DNA of 28,003 nt from DATKKX01 sp035542775. GTDB taxonomy: Bacteria > Planctomycetota > Phycisphaerae > UBA1845 > UTPLA1. Both the position numbers and the translations under genes were made by a program. Under the pieces are notes generated by a model. That model worked only from the letters and a program-made list of their open reading frames with translations. It was not told the origin of the DNA and made no database searches. Positions 23,792 through 28,003 of this stretch are shown piece after piece. The stretch is from positions 1-28,003 of the forward strand of contig DATKKX010000396.1 in assembly GCA_035542775.1 (NCBI GenBank), given 5' to 3'. Position 1 is the stretch's first letter. Each line of letters starts with the position of its first letter.

Positions 23792-26263
23792 ATGTCGCTC
23801 TCGCTTGCCCTCTGCAAACGAATGATCGTCGGACTCGTTTTCGCCTGCGCTCTGGCTGTTACAGGACCGGCCATCGGGCAGGAGCTTGCTGAAGACATGG
23901 TCGGCCAGCCGGCTGACGCGTGGGTCACATGGCAGGCTGCCATGCGCGCATTGGAGCGGGAAGAGCTGGACAAGGCCGGCAAGGAGCTCGAAGCCATCGC
24001 GGGCATGAAGCTGTCCGACCTTCGGTTATGTCTGATGGCCGATCGCACCGGTTCGATCCGGCTCCAACAGTGGGCCGCGACGGCCGACGCACCGGATGTC
24101 GTCAAGCGGATCGTGCAGAAGGTCGAGGCCGGCCGGAAGCAGCGAGCCCTGGCGGAAGACGGCTGGCACTATGCCGCCGTCGGTCGGTTCAACTACGCGG
24201 ATGCCAACTTCAAGGCGCTGGCCGACAGCAATCCCGATCCCGTCGCCCTACTGGAGCTGGCGCGGCTCAACCCCAGTCGTCATCAGATCCTGCTGAAACT
24301 GCTGGCCAACACCGAGGTGGGCCCGGCTGCCAAACGGTTTCTGGAACTCCTGGACGAGGGTGAGGCCAAACTGAGGCAGGACCCTTACGAGATAGCGGCG
24401 AACATCGCCAAGCTGGGCGGCGAGTCCCGAACGGCGTTCAACGCCGCGACGCGGTTGAAGGCCTCCGGCGAATACGCCATACCGGCGCTCATTCAGACCT
24501 TGCGCCGGTCTGACCAGCGCCAGCTCGAGCCGATGATCATCCAACTGCTCCCCCAGATCGGGCGGGCGGGCCTGAATCCGATGTGCGCGGCCCTGACGAT
24601 GACTGACGATGTCACCAAGCAGGTCATCATCCGGGCGTTGGGGCAGATCGGGTACCGCCAGGCTCTGCCATATCTGGCCAAGCTGGCGAACGACCCCAAG
24701 ACTGCGGCCGCAGTGGCTACCGCAGCAAAGGAAGCGATGGCGGCCATCGGCGGGGCGGGCGGGGACGTTGCGACGCTGTTCTACGAGCTGGGGAACGACT
24801 ACTACAACAACGTGGAATCGCTGAAGGCGGACCCCCGGTCAGACACGGCCAATATCTGGTTCATGCGCGACAACGATCTGAACTTCATTCCTGTCCCCTA
24901 TTCGATCTTCAGCGACGTGATGGCCATGCGCTGCTGCGACGAGGCCTTGAAGGCCGACGCCAACAACGCTCCGGCGATCGCATTGTGGCTGGCCGCCGAT
25001 TTCCGCCGCGAGACCAAGCTGGGGATGAACGTGGAGAGCGATGTGCCTGATCCGCTGGCCCTCAAGGATGCCACGCGACCGGAAGACTTCCCCCGATCGA
25101 TCTACTTTGCCCGGGCGGCGGGCGCCAAGTACAACCACATGGTGCTGGCGCGGGCGGTGAAGGACCACGATCCCGGCGTAGCCCTGGGGGCGATCGCGGC
25201 GTTGCGAGTGACGGCGGGGGCGCCAAGCCTCATCGGCGCGCAAGACCTCAAGCAGCCGCTGGCCCAGTCCCTGGACTTCCCCAATCGACAGGTGCGGATC
25301 AAGGCGGCGCTGGCCCTGGGCAACGCCTTGCCCAAGACGGACTTCCCCGGAGCGGCGGACGTGATGCCGGTCCTGTCGGAGGCGTTGACGGGAGCGGGGC
25401 GGCAGGCAGCGCTGGTGGCTGATCCCAACGGCGATGTCGCGAACAGATTCCAGACGGTCCTGCGGGCCGCGGGCTACGACACCGCCGGCGGTCCAGGCCT
25501 CTATCAGGCGATCGAGGCCGGCAAGAAGGCGAACCTGGCCTCGTTCGACGTGATCTTCCTGGGCACCGATATTGCGGAGCCCGATCTCGCCGGCGCGGTG
25601 AGCGCGCTCCGCAAGGAGTTCCTGACGTCGGCCACGCCGATCGTGGTGGTGGTGAAGGCCGGCGAGATGTCCAAGGCCCGCGACGTATCGCGATCGACGG
25701 CCGGAGTGGTCGATCTGCCGGTCGAGGTGGTCGATCTCGGCGACCCGGCGTTGATCCAAGAGCAGATCACCGGGAAGATCAGCCGGGCCTCGCAGGCCCT
25801 GGGCATGAGCCCGCTGGACAAGGAGCTCTCGCTGGATCTGGCCCTCCAGGCGGCGGACGTACTGCGGGGGATCGGGGAGAGCAACCTGAAGGTGTTCGAC
25901 TTCTCGAAGGCCGTGCCCGCACTGGTGCTGAGCTTGTCGAGCAAGTCGGAACCCCTGCGGGTCAAGTGCGGCCAGGTATTGGCCCTGGCCAACAGCGCCG
26001 ACGCCCAGACGGCCATCGCCGGCGTGGCGATGAACGGCGAGCGCGGGGCGGCGGAGCGGATGGCGGCGTTTGCGTCGCTGGCCGATTCCGCCCGGCGCAA
26101 CGGCAACCTGCTGGGCAGCGGCGACCTGGTCCAGAAGCTGATCGACTTCACGATGAACGAGAAGGATCTGGTCATGCGGGCGGCGGCGTCCAAGGCCCTC
26201 GGCGCCCTGGACCTGCCGGGCAACAAGGCCAGCGAGATCATCCGCGCCCAGAAGGGCGTGTGA
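23792..26263 (+). CDS. Exported HEAT-repeat protein with embedded receiver-like domain
   Basis: An 823-residue protein with a Sec signal (hydrophobic 11-27, cleavage near AIG|QE at 29). Residues about 130-320 and 440-530 and 680-815 are alpha-helical HEAT/ARM-like repeats (for example YAIPALIQTLRRSD, VIIRALGQIGYRQALPYLAKL, VRIKAALALGNAL, MRAAASKALGALDL). Between them, residues about 538-660 look like a response-regulator receiver: LVADPNGDV (D544), a GYDT helix turn, then FDVIFLGTD (D593) and a PDLAG. D593 aligns with the phosphorylated aspartate; the second acidic residue, the Thr/Ser and the Lys of true receivers are not evident. As the protein is exported, phosphotransfer is unlikely, so this is probably a structural or binding domain. 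The ATG at 23792 has GGAGG 7 bases upstream. HEAT proteins commonly form protein-binding scaffolds; function unknown. Confidence 0.75.
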   Translation: MSLSLALCKRMIVGLVFACALAVTGPAIGQELAEDMVGQPADAWVTWQAAMRALEREELDKAGKELEAIAGMKLSDLRLCLMADRTGSIRLQQWAATADAPDVVKRIVQKVEAGRKQRALAEDGWHYAAVGRFNYADANFKALADSNPDPVALLELARLNPSRHQILLKLLANTEVGPAAKRFLELLDEGEAKLRQDPYEIAANIAKLGGESRTAFNAATRLKASGEYAIPALIQTLRRSDQRQLEPMIIQLLPQIGRAGLNPMCAALTMTDDVTKQVIIRALGQIGYRQALPYLAKLANDPKTAAAVATAAKEAMAAIGGAGGDVATLFYELGNDYYNNVESLKADPRSDTANIWFMRDNDLNFIPVPYSIFSDVMAMRCCDEALKADANNAPAIALWLAADFRRETKLGMNVESDVPDPLALKDATRPEDFPRSIYFARAAGAKYNHMVLARAVKDHDPGVALGAIAALRVTAGAPSLIGAQDLKQPLAQSLDFPNRQVRIKAALALGNALPKTDFPGAADVMPVLSEALTGAGRQAALVADPNGDVANRFQTVLRAAGYDTAGGPGLYQAIEAGKKANLASFDVIFLGTDIAEPDLAGAVSALRKEFLTSATPIVVVVKAGEMSKARDVSRSTAGVVDLPVEVVDLGDPALIQEQITGKISRASQALGMSPLDKELSLDLALQAADVLRGIGESNLKVFDFSKAVPALVLSLSSKSEPLRVKCGQVLALANSADAQTAIAGVAMNGERGAAERMAAFASLADSARRNGNLLGSGDLVQKLIDFTMNEKDLVMRAAASKALGALDLPGNKASEIIRAQKGV

Positions 26264-26275
26264 GCACCATCGACT

Positions 26276-26422
26276 CACCACGGAGACACGGAGGTACGGA
26301 GATAGAGCAAAGTAGAGCCTCCTGGCGCTGTTGACCTGGAGCAGAGTCCACTCGCGACCTCCGTTTCATCGTTCATCTATCATCCCGCGTCCTTCTCTCC
26401 GTGGCTCTGTGTCTCCGTGGTG
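26276..26422. repeat. Imperfect inverted repeat with CACGGAG-type arms
   Basis: The left arm 26276-26303 (CACCACGGAGACACGGAG at its outer end) and right arm 26395-26422 (CTCTGTGTCTCCGTGGTG at its outer end) are 28-base inverted copies with a few mismatches, about 91 bases apart. The element sits between two convergent genes and may end transcription from both sides. Such CACGGAG strings are dispersed in several environmental bacterial genomes, so it is probably a mobile or REP-like repeat. Confidence 0.6.
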
Positions 26423-26426
26423 ATCG

Positions 26427-27137
26427 TCAGCCTTTCGGCCGCAGCTTCATCATTAGCAGCAGCAGCCAGCCGAGGTACTTTTGTGCCCGGGGGGCGTGCG
26501 CGGCAAGGGCCTCGTCGACGGCATGCTCGCTCATGTGCTCGAAGAGCAGGCCGGCCCGGCTCGCGGCCATCACGTAATCCGAGATCTGGTTGGGCACGCT
26601 GGCGGGGCGGGTTTCCCGGCCGGTGACGGGGTCGGTGAAACGGGCCTGGATGCCACGGAGCATCATGGCGGGGTGCATCGACGAGACGAGGATGAAGCCG
26701 TCAGGCCGGCAGATACGGCCCATCTCGCGGAACAGGCCGTCCAAGTTGGCGATGTGGTCGATGACCAGGCCGCACATGACGCGGTCGAAGGCCGCCGACT
26801 CGAGCGGCAGGGGCTGCTCCAGATCGTGCCGGACGAACCGCACGGCAGCGGCCCCCGCCTTGGCTTTCGCCTTGGCCAGCATTCCCTCGGAGAAGTCGAC
26901 CGCCGTCACCCGCGCGCCGGCGGCGGCGAAGGCCAGGGCATGCCGCCCGGTCCCGCAGCCGATGTCGGCCACGGTGAGACCCGAGAGGTTGGTCAGGTGG
27001 CGGGCGACCTCGGCGGTCTCCAGGGCGACGAGGGGATTGTCGTCGGCGTCGTAGATCTGGGACCAGAGGTCGTAGCCCTCGCGGGTGGGGAGGATGGCGG
27101 GGTTGCCGCCGTTGGCGGGGCCGGGGGTGTCGGTCAT
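26427..27137 (-). CDS. Class I SAM-dependent methyltransferase
   Basis: A 236-residue Rossmann-fold methyltransferase. Motif I is VADIGCGTGRHAL near 57-69, motif II is VTAVDFSEGML near 78-88, then FVRHDLEQPLPLESAAFDRVMCGLV for motifs III/IV, and GRICRPDGFILVSSMHP for the post-motif segment. The PTREGYDLWSQIYDADDNPL start is typical of UbiE/COQ5-related small-molecule methyltransferases. The acceptor is unknown. I use ATG 27137, with an AAGGA box about 10 bases upstream; an in-frame GTG at 27173 is possible. It is convergent with the HEAT-repeat gene and carries a proline-free Leu/Met-rich C-terminus, LGWLLLLMMKLRPKG. Confidence 0.85.
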   Translation of the reverse strand: MTDTPGPANGGNPAILPTREGYDLWSQIYDADDNPLVALETAEVARHLTNLSGLTVADIGCGTGRHALAFAAAGARVTAVDFSEGMLAKAKAKAGAAAVRFVRHDLEQPLPLESAAFDRVMCGLVIDHIANLDGLFREMGRICRPDGFILVSSMHPAMMLRGIQARFTDPVTGRETRPASVPNQISDYVMAASRAGLLFEHMSEHAVDEALAAHAPRAQKYLGWLLLLMMKLRPKG

Positions 27138-28003
27138 TTCTGTTTTGTCCTTCGCGTGGTTGTATGCACCCACGATAACTGGAGACTGGACGGCGGTCCA
27201 TCGTCCAGCTCCAATGGCTGCGGCGTTCGGGGAAGGTGATGGGGGTGGGGGTCATGGGAGTTCTCTTTGGTTGAGAGTTGTTGGTGGTTGGTTTTTTGTT
27301 GTTAGTCATTGCTGATCGCGATCGGCCGCGAGCCGGTCCGGTTGCGTGGCGCGGGAAAAACGCGCGCAAATCGTGGCAATCCGTGACAACTCCAGCGAGC
27401 TGTCAGCCTTCAGCTGTTTGCTGTTAGCCAGGCAAGCAGTTTCGGGGGAGGCTGGTTCTGCGGCGAAGTGAAGGCGCCGAACGTGGAGGAGTCGGACCGC
27501 CCGGCGCGGCGTGCAAGCCGCGCAAGAAACAAAGTGCAACCAGGCGCAACCGCGCGCAACTTATTATCGTTTGGGGCCGAGAGACGGAGCGGGCCGGCAG
27601 TCCACACTCCGTGCCGAGGCGGGGGCGATTGGGGTACTTGGATGGCATTTGCAGCTCCACGAAAATTTCTTAAGTGCAAACCATCGCAACGACGCGCAAG
27701 TTCGACCCTAACTCTGCCGAAGGCAACGAATGCCGCGGAGTGGGCGCAGCAGCACTCTCCGCGTTGGCCGCTCGGGGTACGGACGCGCGCACGCTTCAGT
27801 ACTATCGAACTATAACCTAACATTAACTGGAAAGCAAGGAGAAAATCCCAGAACTCAGGCGTCGCAATCGAGACCGCGGTCTTGGGGCGGAATCCGCGGC
27901 AGGGGGCGTTCGAGGGCCTTTCCCTGGCGGGGGAACGTTCAGGGCTTGCGGGTAGCGAGGAGGCACGGAGGAAAAACTGAGGGAGCCGGCGGCGGTGGTG
28001 GGG
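27138..28003. other. Repeat-rich region with no convincing gene
   Basis: About 870 bases. 27268-27310 is a G/T-rich stretch with repeated GTTGTT and GGTTGG words. 27393-27430 contains near-repeats of AGCTGT and GTTAGCC. 27350-27710 is dotted with GCGCAA, TGCAAC and CGCAAC words. The last 120 bases are GC-rich, with a GGAGGCACGGAGG word near 27959 similar to the arms of the repeat at 26276. Open frames of 66-137 codons exist on both strands here but none shows a ribosome site, a signal peptide or a family I recognise. Confidence 0.4.

Noticed and set aside
24839..26281. Minus-strand open frame of 480 codons opposite the HEAT-repeat gene
   Set aside because: It is the mirror of the HEAT-repeat coding sequence, with Arg/His-rich composition and no start signals.
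27410..27823. Overlapping frames on both strands in the right-hand gene-poor region
   Set aside because: None has a ribosome site, a signal sequence or a known motif, and both strands are open because of base composition.
1..28003. tRNA, rRNA, CRISPR or insertion sequence
   Set aside because: No cloverleaf T-arm pattern, rRNA sequence, regularly spaced repeat or transposase motif was found on either strand.

Overview
The window is about 28 kb of GC-rich, densely coding bacterial DNA. The best guess is an uncultured member of the Planctomycetota. This rests on an anti-sigma-like protein that ends in a dockerin/EF-hand motif of the kind common in planctomycetes, an exported HEAT-repeat protein, many lipoproteins without recognisable function, and dispersed CACGGAG-type repeats. 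No 16S or other taxonomic marker apart from ribosomal protein L21 is present, so the assignment is an inference. No tRNA, rRNA, CRISPR array, insertion sequence or phage gene was seen.

Positions 1-5465 (minus strand) hold a redox block. It contains two overlapping YkgJ-type cysteine-cluster proteins, a 70-residue lipoprotein, a small Rieske protein, a remarkable fusion of a 2-oxoacid:ferredoxin oxidoreductase gamma domain with a GltD-like FAD/NAD(P)H oxidoreductase and a 2[4Fe-4S] ferredoxin, and the alpha subunit of the same oxidoreductase, which runs off the left edge. Positions 5605-10484 (minus) encode exported proteins: two tiny lipoproteins, a protein with three LPP20/FlgT-like repeats, a CsgG-like lipoprotein with TPRs and a good sigma-70 promoter, and a large lipoprotein with a proline-rich tail. 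rplU (10607-10921, minus) closes this half.

Positions 11326-12419 (plus) carry an ECF-type sigma factor, translationally coupled to a membrane protein that looks like an anti-sigma factor with a dockerin-like tail. A strong intrinsic terminator follows. Positions 12969-17087 form the most interesting locus: a KamA-type lysine 2,3-aminomutase, two different D-Ala-D-Ala-ligase-like ATP-grasp enzymes that overlap by ATGA, and a GNAT acetyltransferase. Together they look like a pathway for an acetylated, beta-lysine-containing small molecule or short peptide, possibly an osmolyte or secondary metabolite. Positions 17294-20376 are a complete proton-translocating transhydrogenase operon (pntAA-pntAB-pntB), in which PntAB carries an unusual signal peptide plus Ala/Pro-rich leader.

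Positions 20735-28003 hold a PilZ-domain protein, a convergent metzincin-type lipoprotein protease, a homocysteine S-methyltransferase family protein, an exported 823-residue HEAT-repeat protein with an embedded receiver-like domain, a class I methyltransferase, and about 870 bp of repeat-rich DNA without a convincing gene. The KamA/ATP-grasp/GNAT cluster, the PorG-GltD-ferredoxin fusion and the receiver-in-HEAT protein are the best leads for new biology.
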